Of a stretch of 33,774 nt of DNA, positions 24,128 to 31,473 are shown one piece after another. The stretch's first letter is position 1. Every line of letters starts with the position of its first letter. The position numbers and the translations under genes were made by a program. Origin of the DNA: an uncultured Chryseobacterium sp. (GTDB taxonomy: Bacteria > Bacteroidota > Bacteroidia > Flavobacteriales > Weeksellaceae); assembly GCA_913777465.1 (NCBI GenBank), contig CAJYRQ010000091.1:1-33774 (forward strand), given 5' to 3'. Under the pieces are notes generated by a model. That model saw only the letters and a list, made by a program, of their open reading frames with translations. It had not been told where the DNA came from and did no database searches.

Positions 24128-25111
24128 TTATTTCAATTTGGGTTTGTATCCGGATTGGTTGAAAATTACCGTGCCGTCCATTTTCAGGAAATCCTGGAGT
24201 TTGGTATCCGGATGCTCTTTCAGGTAGGCCTTACAGATCTGCCAGCCTGTGAAGATCCCGATCTGCGGCGAAGATTCATTATCGATTTCCGTATAGAACT
24301 TTGAAAACGGGCCCGGTGCAATGAAGCGGTCTTCCAGGCGATGATCGTCTCCGAAAATCAGGTTGTTTTCTACAAAATAGTTCCAGATGTTGGCTTCATT
24401 GGCTTCCGCCCACTCGTACTGTTTCTGGGTGTAATTCATTTTCAGGTATTCCGGATAGGTCGGCAGGAAGGCATCTTTAAGGATCATGATTTTACCGTTC
24501 AGGATCATCATGTCGATAAATTTCTGATGGTCCGGCGATTCTTTTACAAATCCTTCAGCGAAGATCTGCGCTACTTTCGGCACGATGTTATTTGGGTTCA
24601 TGGATTTCTGGAAATACAGCTCCAGGCCTTTGTAATTCGGGTCTCCGTCGCCCATGAAACCGGTTACGTCGATAAACAGCAGGTTTTCTTTAGCATTATA
24701 GAATACCGGATCCTGCACCATCTGCAAAGCGGACGAAAACAAAAATACCTTCGGGCTTTTGAAGGACGGGAAATGGTATTTGATGTGCGAGAACAGGTCC
24801 TGGAGATCCACCTGCAGCTTTTTCTGGTCTATTTTTGAAATCGCTTCCTTATAGATTTTGATCTCTCCGGCATCCGTTCTTCTCTTGGCAAAGTCGGCAT
24901 CGCTTACCGTACCCTGGAACCAAGGATATTTGGCTTTAAACTGCTCCGAAGAAATACCCGGATTGTACAGTTCTTTAGAAATATCCGTAATTTCCACCTT
25001 TTCGGCAGGTGCTGTAATTTCTACATTCCATTGGTTCTGGGATTCCTTCTTACAGGAGCTCAGGGCTAAAACGGATCCTGCAGAAAGGGCAATAATTCTG
25101 AAAATCTTCAT
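24128..25111 (-). CDS. gldB: Gliding motility lipoprotein GldB
   Basis: A 327-residue lipoprotein with a type II signal ending at Cys20 in LALSSC. The rest matches GldB: YPWFQGTVSDADFAKRR, the helical LFSHIKYHFPSF segment, LLFIDVTGFMGDGDPNYKGL, and a long C-terminal region with FSKFYTEIDNESSPQIGIFTGWQICKAY kept in several blocks. GldB is required for gliding in F. johnsoniae and is thought to be an envelope protein of the motility/T9SS system. It is divergent from an LRR gene. A -7-like TATTTTTG on its strand (25136-25143) would start transcription about 18 nt before the ATG. Unlike in F. johnsoniae, gldC is not directly downstream. Confidence 0.93.
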   Translation of the reverse strand: MKIFRIIALSAGSVLALSSCKKESQNQWNVEITAPAEKVEITDISKELYNPGISSEQFKAKYPWFQGTVSDADFAKRRTDAGEIKIYKEAISKIDQKKLQVDLQDLFSHIKYHFPSFKSPKVFLFSSALQMVQDPVFYNAKENLLFIDVTGFMGDGDPNYKGLELYFQKSMNPNNIVPKVAQIFAEGFVKESPDHQKFIDMMILNGKIMILKDAFLPTYPEYLKMNYTQKQYEWAEANEANIWNYFVENNLIFGDDHRLEDRFIAPGPFSKFYTEIDNESSPQIGIFTGWQICKAYLKEHPDTKLQDFLKMDGTVIFNQSGYKPKLK

Positions 25112-25162
25112 ATTTTTACATGAAATTTAAGGGTACAAAAATAATGATTTAAACATAACGCG

Positions 25163-25801
25163 ATGATGAAAAATAAAATTATTCCGCTGCTGCTCTGTAT
25201 TTTTGCACTTTCCTTTTCCCATGCGCAACAACTTGTTTTTAAAGATAAAAATTTTGAAAAAGCAGTTCTTGAAAATCACGACCTTAACAAAGACGGAAAA
25301 ATAAGCTCATCTGAAGCCGACGGTGTGGAAAATTTATTCCTGATGGATAAAGGCATCACTTCCGTGGAAGATGTTTCTTATTTTAAAAATGCCCGGATGA
25401 TTATCCTCGATCAGAATAACATTCCCCGGATATTGCTGAAAGATATGGATAATATCCAGCTGATTTCCTGTGCAGGCAGCCAGGTTTCGGTTTTTACGGC
25501 GGAAAACCTGAAAAGCCTTACTTCATTATACCTGGATGGCAACCAGATTGAAAATATTTCCCTGAAATCGACTCCGAAAATCAGCCAATTAACCGTATCT
25601 TTAAATAAAATTAAGATGATTGATGTGAGTGCCCTTCAATACCTCAAGAAACTGAACCTGGAACATAATCTGATCCAACAGCTCGATATCTCCTCGAACA
25701 TCCATCTTGAATCTCTTAATATCATGAAAAATCCCATCCTGGAAAAAGACCTTAAGAAAGGGCCGGGCCATGTCACCATCTTCGGATTGAATAAACCTTA
25801 G
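25163..25801 (+). CDS. Exported leucine-rich-repeat protein with an EF-hand-like loop
   Basis: A 212-residue protein with a signal peptide ending near SHAQ (residue 22). Residues 40-51 (DLNKDGKISSSE) form an EF-hand or dockerin-type calcium loop, with Asp40, Asn42, Asp44, Gly45, Ile47 and Glu51 in place. From about 65 on, internalin-like LRR units repeat, for example ITSVEDVSYFKNARMIILD, LTSLYLDGNQIENISL, LKKLNLEHNLIQQLDIS and LESLNIMKNP. There is no T9SS tail and no lipobox, so it is probably periplasmic or released. Function is unknown. It is divergent from gldB; the downstream GNAT gene starts three bases after its stop. Confidence 0.85.
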   Translation: MMKNKIIPLLLCIFALSFSHAQQLVFKDKNFEKAVLENHDLNKDGKISSSEADGVENLFLMDKGITSVEDVSYFKNARMIILDQNNIPRILLKDMDNIQLISCAGSQVSVFTAENLKSLTSLYLDGNQIENISLKSTPKISQLTVSLNKIKMIDVSALQYLKKLNLEHNLIQQLDISSNIHLESLNIMKNPILEKDLKKGPGHVTIFGLNKP

Positions 25802-25804
25802 CGT

Positions 25805-26329
25805 ATGTATTTAGAAACGAAACGGCTTATTTTAAGAAAACTTGAGAAAACGGATGCCGAACGCCTGTTTCTCCTGGACTCCAACCCGGAAGTTATGAAA
25901 TACATCGGCGTTCCTCCTATTTCAGACCTCAGCGAATCGCAGAAAATTATCGGCATTATCCGGCAGCAGTATTTCGATCACGGGATCGGGAGGCTGGCCG
26001 TCATCGAAAAAGAAAGTGGGCTTCTTATCGGATGGAGCGGGCTGAAACTGCTGACACAGGAAACCAACGGCTACAAAAACGTATACGAGCTTGGCTACCG
26101 CTTCCTGCCGGAATATTGGGGAAAAGGCTATGCTTCGGAATCGGTACGTGCTTCGCTCGATTTCGGTTTCAACGATCTGAAAACGGAGGTTATTTACGCC
26201 TATGCCCATAGTGAACATAAAAGCTCCCAACATATCCTGGAAAAATCAGGCTTTATAAAAACCGGTGAATTCTCCGAACCGGACGGAATTTGCTTTTGGT
26301 ACGAACTTCGCCGTGAAAATTATCGTTAA
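25805..26329 (+). CDS. GNAT family N-acetyltransferase, RimJ/RimL type
   Basis: A 174-residue acetyltransferase of the RimJ/RimL branch. It begins MYLETKRLILRKLEKTDAERL, a hallmark of this group, and has LGYRFLPEYWGKGYASES, the acetyl-CoA-binding V-x-x-x-x-G-x-G/A-type loop. It ends with SSQHILEKSGFIKTGEF. Substrates range from ribosomal proteins to small molecules and cannot be chosen here. It follows the LRR gene by three bases on the same strand, so the two are probably cotranscribed. Confidence 0.92.
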   Translation: MYLETKRLILRKLEKTDAERLFLLDSNPEVMKYIGVPPISDLSESQKIIGIIRQQYFDHGIGRLAVIEKESGLLIGWSGLKLLTQETNGYKNVYELGYRFLPEYWGKGYASESVRASLDFGFNDLKTEVIYAYAHSEHKSSQHILEKSGFIKTGEFSEPDGICFWYELRRENYR

Positions 26330-26389
26330 ACCCCATCAAAATTTTTAATTTTGAAATTTATAAATAATAACAAACTAAAAATATAAACA

Positions 26390-27181
26390 ATGCAGACCCA
26401 AAAGATTATCGATCATATTGTAAGCTGGCTGAAAGATTATGCAGTAAAAGCAAAAGTAAACGGATACGTCATCGGTGTTTCCGGCGGTGTGGATTCCGGA
26501 GTGGTGTCTACCCTTTGTGCCATGACCGGCCTTGAAGTTTTACTGCTGGAAATGCCGATCCGCCAGAAGGAAGACCAGGTAAACCGTGCCCAGGAACATA
26601 TCGCCGATTTAAAGAAAAAATTCCCGAATGTAAAGGCACATACCGTAAATTTAACTCCTGTTTTTGAAACTTTCGAGCAGTCGGTCCACGAATATGCCGA
26701 AGGAAATCCGAACAAGAACCTTTCGCTGGCCAACACCAGATCCCGTTTCAGAATGCTGAACCTGTATTATTTCGGTCAGCTTCACGGACTTTTGGTCTGC
26801 GGAACCGGAAACAAAGTAGAAGATTTCGGGATCGGATTTTATACCAAATACGGAGACGGCGGTGTAGATGTTTCCCCTATTGCCGACCTTTATAAAACCG
26901 AGGTTTACGAACTTGCCAGAGGACTGGATCTTATTGAAAGCATCCGGAACGCCATTCCTACCGACGGACTTTGGGATGCGGAACGAACAGACGAAGACCA
27001 GATCGGAGCTACTTATCCGGAGCTTGAAAAGATCCAGAAAGAATACGGGAAGAAGGCCGTTGAAGATTATGAAGGACGCGACAAAGAAGTGTTCATGATT
27101 TTCGACCGGATGCATAAAGCCGCGAAACATAAAATGGTTCCGATTCCGATCTGCGATGTTCCGGAAGAGTGGAGAGCTTAA
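26390..27181 (+). CDS. nadE: NAD(+) synthase, ammonia-dependent
   Basis: This enzyme makes NAD from nicotinate adenine dinucleotide, ATP and ammonia. The 263 residues contain the PP-loop SGGVDSG (31-37), the NTRSRFRMLNLY segment, GTGNKVEDFGIGFYTKYGDGGVDVSPIADLYKTEV in the usual order, and IPTDGLWDAERTDEDQIGATY near 182-202. It lacks a nitrilase glutaminase domain, so it is the NH3-dependent form. A -7-like TAATTTTG lies at 26346-26353. Its stop codon is followed immediately by a repeat that fills the gap to the barnase gene. Confidence 0.95.
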   Translation: MQTQKIIDHIVSWLKDYAVKAKVNGYVIGVSGGVDSGVVSTLCAMTGLEVLLLEMPIRQKEDQVNRAQEHIADLKKKFPNVKAHTVNLTPVFETFEQSVHEYAEGNPNKNLSLANTRSRFRMLNLYYFGQLHGLLVCGTGNKVEDFGIGFYTKYGDGGVDVSPIADLYKTEVYELARGLDLIESIRNAIPTDGLWDAERTDEDQIGATYPELEKIQKEYGKKAVEDYEGRDKEVFMIFDRMHKAAKHKMVPIPICDVPEEWRA

Positions 27182-27272
27182 TTAATATAACAATGGATCA
27201 ATGCAACAGTGTAACAATAATTTATTCATTAACACATTGGTAAACTGTTACACTGTTATATTGGTACATTAA
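27182..27272. repeat. CAATGTA-type repeat between nadE and the barnase gene
   Basis: On the nadE strand the stop is followed by TTAATATAACAATGGATCAA and AACAGTGTAACA (27205-27216). The inverse TGTTACACTGTT lies at 27246-27257 and the far end reads TATATTGGTACATTAA. This is the same family as at 19153-19302 and 20443-20525. TTG (27237-27239), 17 nt and TATATTGG (27257-27264) give it a promoter-like face towards the barnase gene. Confidence 0.75.
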
Positions 27273-27281
27273 ATTAAAGGT

Positions 27282-27770
27282 ATGAATAATAAAATGAGAC
27301 CGCTGTTTTTTATTTGCCTCGGGCTTCTCTTCGGGATGTCGGTGATGTATGTTTACAAAAACTTTATTGCGGATGCGAAACCGGTTTCTACAGAAAAGTT
27401 GAGTAAGGCAGGAATAAACGATTCCGGGGATTCTTTTCAGCAATCGATCGATCAGCTGACGGAAGAGAAAAAGGTTATCAATTATGTAAAACAAAATCAC
27501 TGCTTACCGGATTATTACCTCACCAAAAGCGAAGCCAGAAAACAGGGCTGGAATCCTGCTAAAGGCAATCTTTGTGAAGTATTACCGGGAAAAGCCATCG
27601 GAGGAGACCGGTTCGGCAACAGGGAAAAAATCCTGCCTGACGGTAAAGAATATTTTGAAGCAGATGTTAATTATCATTGCGGGGGCAGACAGGCAGACCG
27701 GATCGTTTTTACAAGAGACGGCGACATATACCTTACGAAAAACCATTATAAAAGTTTTGAGAAGCAGTAA
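27282..27770 (+). CDS. Barnase-type ribonuclease with N-terminal membrane anchor
   Basis: A 162-residue guanyl-preferring ribonuclease (RNase N1/barnase family). Residues 7-25 are a hydrophobic anchor or uncleaved signal, followed by a linker to about 60. The barnase domain (about 63-162) has LTKSEARKQGWNPAKGNLCEVLPGKAIGGDRFGNRE in several blocks. The catalytic residues are kept: Glu126 in FEADVNY (barnase Glu73), Arg136 and Arg140 (Arg83 and Arg87) and His155 in LTKNHY (His102). It is therefore probably active and exported or membrane-bound. It heads a three-gene overlapped module whose last gene is a barstar, which would protect the cytoplasm. Confidence 0.93.
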   Translation: MNNKMRPLFFICLGLLFGMSVMYVYKNFIADAKPVSTEKLSKAGINDSGDSFQQSIDQLTEEKKVINYVKQNHCLPDYYLTKSEARKQGWNPAKGNLCEVLPGKAIGGDRFGNREKILPDGKEYFEADVNYHCGGRQADRIVFTRDGDIYLTKNHYKSFEKQ

Positions 27771-28374
27771 TTTTGCCATTCTGCCTACCTTTTTGATCTT
27801 TCTTTTTTCATGTTCTGAAAAACAGCAGGAAACGGGAAAGGATGAAAAAGCGGTTACCATTCTGGTGCAGCCGTTCAAAGATATGGCTCCTGACCGTTCG
27901 GCAGCAATCGTGAAGGAACTTCGAAAAGTATATCCGAATGTACAACTTCTGGAGCCTGCCGATCTCCCTGCGAATGCTTATTATAAACCACGAAACCGGT
28001 ACAGGGCAGATTCCTTGATTTCCTTCCTGAGCAGAAATACAAAGAAGGGTTTTGTAACGATCGGTCTAACCTCAAAAGACATCAGTGCGACTAAAGGCAA
28101 AATAAAAGATTTCGGTCTGATGGGCCTTGGCTTCAGGCCAGGAAACGCCTGTATAGCATCAAGCTTCAGATTAAGCAAAAACACTTCCGGTGAACAGTTT
28201 TTTAAAGTAGCCGTTCATGAGCTTGGCCATACACAAGGCTTGAGCCACTGTCCGGTAAAGACGTGCTTCATGAGGGATGCACAGGGAAAAAACCCTACCG
28301 ATGAAGAAACCGGGTTCTGTAAAAAATGCAGACCGGCTTTAATAAAGAAAAATTGGAAATTCAATTCAATATGA
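27757..28374 (+). CDS. Archaemetzincin-like zinc metallopeptidase lipoprotein
   Basis: A 205-residue protein if it starts at the TTG at 27757, which overlaps the barnase stop by 14 bases. This start gives a lipoprotein signal ending at Cys19 in FLFSC; upstream in-frame ATGs lie inside the barnase frame and give no signal peptide. The metzincin zinc motif is HELGHTQGLSH (154-164), followed at once by Cys165 and then CFM and CKKC (Cys170, Cys188, Cys191). This is the archaemetzincin arrangement with its second, structural zinc. Its gene overlaps the barstar start by four bases (ATGA). A role in processing or controlling the neighbouring RNase is speculation. The TTG start is less certain than the gene itself. 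Confidence 0.85.
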   Translation: MRSSNFAILPTFLIFLFSCSEKQQETGKDEKAVTILVQPFKDMAPDRSAAIVKELRKVYPNVQLLEPADLPANAYYKPRNRYRADSLISFLSRNTKKGFVTIGLTSKDISATKGKIKDFGLMGLGFRPGNACIASSFRLSKNTSGEQFFKVAVHELGHTQGLSHCPVKTCFMRDAQGKNPTDEETGFCKKCRPALIKKNWKFNSI

Positions 28375-28676
28375 ATACAATATATATCGATTTTACAGAC
28401 TTAGGAGATTATGAAGACTTCTATGTCCAATTAAAAGAAAAGCTTCCGCTTCCGGAATATTTCGGAGATAATCTGGATGCGCTTTCGGATGTGATTACCG
28501 GAGGACTGGAAATGCCGCTCCATCTTGAATTTGTAAACATGACCGTGGATCAGCTGGAAATCTTTGAAGATCTTCTTACAACCCTTGAAGACGCGGAAGA
28601 CGAGATGGAAGATTTTACTTTCACTTACTTCCTCGAACAGTATGAGGATAACGAAGACAAAACGGAAGAAGACTAA
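28371..28676 (+). CDS. Barstar family ribonuclease inhibitor
   Basis: A 101-residue acidic protein matching barstar. The inhibitory helix region YFGDNLDALSDVITGG carries Asp36 and Asp40, equivalent to barstar Asp35 and Asp39, which block the barnase active site. The C-terminal third is very acidic (DAEDEMEDF and EDNEDKTEED). There is no signal peptide, so it acts in the cytoplasm. The start at 28371 overlaps the metallopeptidase stop (ATGA), so its translation is probably coupled to that gene. It presumably neutralises the ribonuclease encoded two genes upstream before export. A terminator follows. Confidence 0.93.
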   Translation: MNTIYIDFTDLGDYEDFYVQLKEKLPLPEYFGDNLDALSDVITGGLEMPLHLEFVNMTVDQLEIFEDLLTTLEDAEDEMEDFTFTYFLEQYEDNEDKTEED

Positions 28677-28690
28677 AGAACAATTCCGGA

Positions 28691-28723
28691 AAGGCTGCCC
28701 TGAAATACGGACAGCCTTTTCTA
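28691..28723 (+). terminator. Terminator of the barnase-barstar module
   Basis: AAGGCTG (28691-28697) pairs with CAGCCTT (28712-28718), with further pairing inside the loop, followed by TTTTCT. Confidence 0.75.
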
Positions 28724-28841
28724 TATAAGTATTGATGATTTTATCAGGCCTGTTCAGGCGGTTCCCGAACTTTCAGAGCTTCAAAAAAACTTTATTTAAT
28801 CTTAAATTTCAACGAATTGAACAAAAACCTCAAAAAGTCTT

Positions 28842-28871
28842 CACATAGGGCATTTTTGGGGCATCTATGTG
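28842..28871. promoter_or_regulatory. Dyad upstream of the Crp/Fnr-type gene
   Basis: CACATAG (28842-28848) and CTATGTG (28865-28871) form a perfect 7-bp dyad with 16 nt between. It lies about 75 bp before the regulator gene and next to a TATCTTTC -7-like box. It could be an operator for the regulator itself, but the spacer is longer than in classic Crp/Fnr sites. Confidence 0.35.
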
Positions 28872-28944
28872 GTATCTTTCAGTTTTCCGGCGATGGGTTA
28901 TTTTATTAATTTTAGCTTCTACAATCAACTACTAAAAATAATTT

Positions 28945-29541
28945 ATGATCATCTCAGAAAACCTATTGTTTTCTCAAGGAGCTGAACTGCAAAATTACCA
29001 TTCCGGTGACTTTATCATCGAAGAGGACGGCACTCCCAAATATTATTTTCAGATAAAATCCGGCACTGTAAAATTGAGCAGCTTTTTGGAAGACGGTAAA
29101 GAATTTATCCACGGGATCCCCTTTGATGGTTATTGTTTTGCGGAGACGTATCTTTTTACGGACAAGAAATATGCGGTAAATGCCATCGCTATTACCGATT
29201 GCGAAATTATACGGCTGGAAAAGATGAGGTTCGCCGAGCTTTTGCTGGAACAGCCGCAGCTTATCCTTGATTTATATTCCTTTACGGCAGACCGTATGCA
29301 CTATCGGTATATAACCTCAGCACCTTTTTTCTTCAAGGATCCGGTGACGAAACTTCATATTCTGATGAAGTACATTAAATCTCATTTCGGTTTTAAGGAT
29401 CAATTTTCTTTCCCCATTCCGTATACCCGGCAACAGCTGGCCTCCATTACCGGAATGCGGATCGAAACGGTCATTCGTGCCATCAAGAAAATGGAAAAGC
29501 AGGAAGTGTTGAAAATTGACAACAGCAAGATTTACATTTAA
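28945..29541 (+). CDS. Crp/Fnr family transcriptional regulator
   Basis: A 198-residue regulator. Residues about 15-115 form a cyclic-nucleotide-binding-like beta-roll (for example GDFIIEEDGTPKYYFQIKSGTVKLSS and GYCFAETYLFTDKKYAVNAIA). A dimerisation helix follows, and the C-terminal winged helix (about 155-198) has YTRQQLASITGMRIETVIRAI as the DNA-recognition region. The Arg/Ser pair that binds cAMP in Crp is not evident and there is no N-terminal Cys cluster as in Fnr, so the signal is unknown. It is a single gene between the dyad and a terminator shared with pafA. Confidence 0.92.
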   Translation: MIISENLLFSQGAELQNYHSGDFIIEEDGTPKYYFQIKSGTVKLSSFLEDGKEFIHGIPFDGYCFAETYLFTDKKYAVNAIAITDCEIIRLEKMRFAELLLEQPQLILDLYSFTADRMHYRYITSAPFFFKDPVTKLHILMKYIKSHFGFKDQFSFPIPYTRQQLASITGMRIETVIRAIKKMEKQEVLKIDNSKIYI

Positions 29542-29563
29542 TTAAACCTCAATTTGCCATAAA

Positions 29564-29597
29564 AAAATCCTTAACTGCAAATGCAGTTAAGGATTTT
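29564..29597. terminator. Bidirectional terminator between the regulator gene and pafA
   Basis: A perfect 16-bp stem, AAAATCCTTAACTGCA (29564-29579) and TGCAGTTAAGGATTTT (29582-29597), lies between two convergent genes. Both strands end in T-rich sequence. Confidence 0.85.
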
Positions 29598-29616
29598 GAT
29601 TTTATATCAGGTAAAC

Positions 29617-31263
29617 CTATTTTCCAATCGCTTCGCTGATCGGGTTTCCTACATTCCCGCTTGGGAACTGTATTTTCAGTAAAGACGAAACCGTCGGCGC
29701 AATGTCCGTCATAAAGTACGGCCTGCTACTTTCACCGTGTTGGATTCCCCATCCCATAAAGATTAACGGAATGTGGGCATCATAAGAATTCCATACACTA
29801 TGGGTAGTTCCCGTTTTCGAGTACGGAGGAAGCATGGAATCGTGGGAAATCAGCTGGATATCCCCGCTTCTCTGCCTGTTGATCCCGTTGATGATTCTCT
29901 GCTTGATCGGTTCAGGGATGGTGGCTTCCGAAACCCTGGTTACCGCTACGGCATAAAGATCGGAAGGATCGTTTTCAATTTCTTTCACTGTGAAATCCAC
30001 AACGTCTTCAAGCTTGATATTATTGTCTTTCAGCAATTTCCTGTCGAAATAAATCTGGTAATTATCTATAGCATTGATCAGCTTATCCACTCCGAATTTT
30101 TCTTTCAGCTTCAGGTTGACGTTTTTATCCATTCCGTCGCCGAAAAAGCCGGTGGTGATTTTATGTTCCTGCAAAAAGCCTACGGAATGCGCCCCGCCAT
30201 GGTCTGCCGAAAGGAAAACCGTATATTGCCCTTTTCCGACTTTGGAATCCAGGTAGCTGAAAAATTTAGCCAGGTCCTGATCCAGCCTCAGGTAGACATC
30301 TTCCACCTCAATGGAATTCGGTCCGAATTTATGGCCGGCATAATCGGTTGAGGCCAGGTTGATGGCGAGCATATCCACGACATCGTCACTTCCCAGCTTC
30401 TCCCCTTCCACAGCCGCTTCGGCCAATTTCAAGGTTAAGGTATTTCCGAAAGGCGTATAACGGATGTTGTCTTTTTTAGTCTGGTAATCGGCTGCCAGGT
30501 TGCTGTATGGGAAAGTAGGTGTTTTGGCACTTCCCAGAAGTCCTTCCCAGGCGGAATTGTCCGGTGCGCTTTCCGTATACTGATCGATCGGAAGCAGGGT
30601 GTTCCATCCGTTTGCAACCAGCTTTTCCGGCAGGTTCCGGGCATTGAAGGTTTTGATCCACTGCGGAAGATCATTCATGTACCAGGTACTCGTGATAAAA
30701 TTCCCGGTAGAATCGTCGAACCAGAAAGCACCGTTCGGCGTATGGCCCGCAGGCAGAATAGAGGCCCTGTCTTTCAGGGAAACCCCAATCACTTTACCCT
30801 GGAAATTGGTGGCCAGCTTCAGCTCATCGGTAATGGTGGTCGACCACAGGTTTTTCGGAGAATGGCTCCCGATTTTGGCATTGGTGGTTCCCACCGGCTG
30901 TACACTCTCATCGGCAGTACAATATACATTCTTCCCGGTTTCCTTATCCGTCCAGTCGTTTCCGGCAATCCCGTGAATGGCAGGAACCGAACCCGTATAA
31001 ATGCAGGTGTGCCCTAAAGCCGTAACGGTAGGAACGTAGGGAATATGAACATTATTTAAAGAATAACCTGTATTCAAAAGCCTTTTAAAACCGTCATTAC
31101 CATATTTGTTGTAAAAACGGTACAAATAGTCCCACCTCATCTGGTCCACCACCAGGCCTACCACCAGTTTGGGCCTCTCGAGCCGGGTATTTTTATTCTT
31201 CTGTGCATTGATTGTGATTACAGAAAGGCCCATGGCCGCCGCAACCGAAATTTTCCTAAACAT
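29617..31263 (-). CDS. pafA: Alkaline phosphatase PafA
   Basis: A 548-residue periplasmic phosphomonoesterase with a signal peptide ending near NAQ (residue 21). Every active-site residue known from Elizabethkingia PafA is present, shifted by two positions. The nucleophile is Thr81 in PTVTALGHT, Asn102 is in AGNDW, and Lys164 and Arg166 are in SLKDRAS. The two zinc ions would be bound by Asp40, Asp307, His311, Asp354, His355 and His488. It should therefore release phosphate from a wide range of monoesters without strong phosphate inhibition, as known for PafA. It is convergent with the regulator gene; a TAAATTTG -7-like box lies on its strand at 31285-31292. Confidence 0.95.
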   Translation of the reverse strand: MFRKISVAAAMGLSVITINAQKNKNTRLERPKLVVGLVVDQMRWDYLYRFYNKYGNDGFKRLLNTGYSLNNVHIPYVPTVTALGHTCIYTGSVPAIHGIAGNDWTDKETGKNVYCTADESVQPVGTTNAKIGSHSPKNLWSTTITDELKLATNFQGKVIGVSLKDRASILPAGHTPNGAFWFDDSTGNFITSTWYMNDLPQWIKTFNARNLPEKLVANGWNTLLPIDQYTESAPDNSAWEGLLGSAKTPTFPYSNLAADYQTKKDNIRYTPFGNTLTLKLAEAAVEGEKLGSDDVVDMLAINLASTDYAGHKFGPNSIEVEDVYLRLDQDLAKFFSYLDSKVGKGQYTVFLSADHGGAHSVGFLQEHKITTGFFGDGMDKNVNLKLKEKFGVDKLINAIDNYQIYFDRKLLKDNNIKLEDVVDFTVKEIENDPSDLYAVAVTRVSEATIPEPIKQRIINGINRQRSGDIQLISHDSMLPPYSKTGTTHSVWNSYDAHIPLIFMGWGIQHGESSRPYFMTDIAPTVSSLLKIQFPSGNVGNPISEAIGK

Positions 31264-31473
31264 CCGCTAAATTTTTATTGGAAACAAATTTACGGGTTTT
31301 GAAAGTTTTGGTGTATGAAGTTTTGATTAAATTTGAATAACTTAAATTTTTCATTTATCACAAAGTACCAAGAGATCTTCACCATGAATGATTTGGTCAA
31401 ATATTTTACGCTGGGAAGCACACAACCGTTTTAGTAATCTCTGATTTTTATTAAATTATTTAAACATTTAGCC

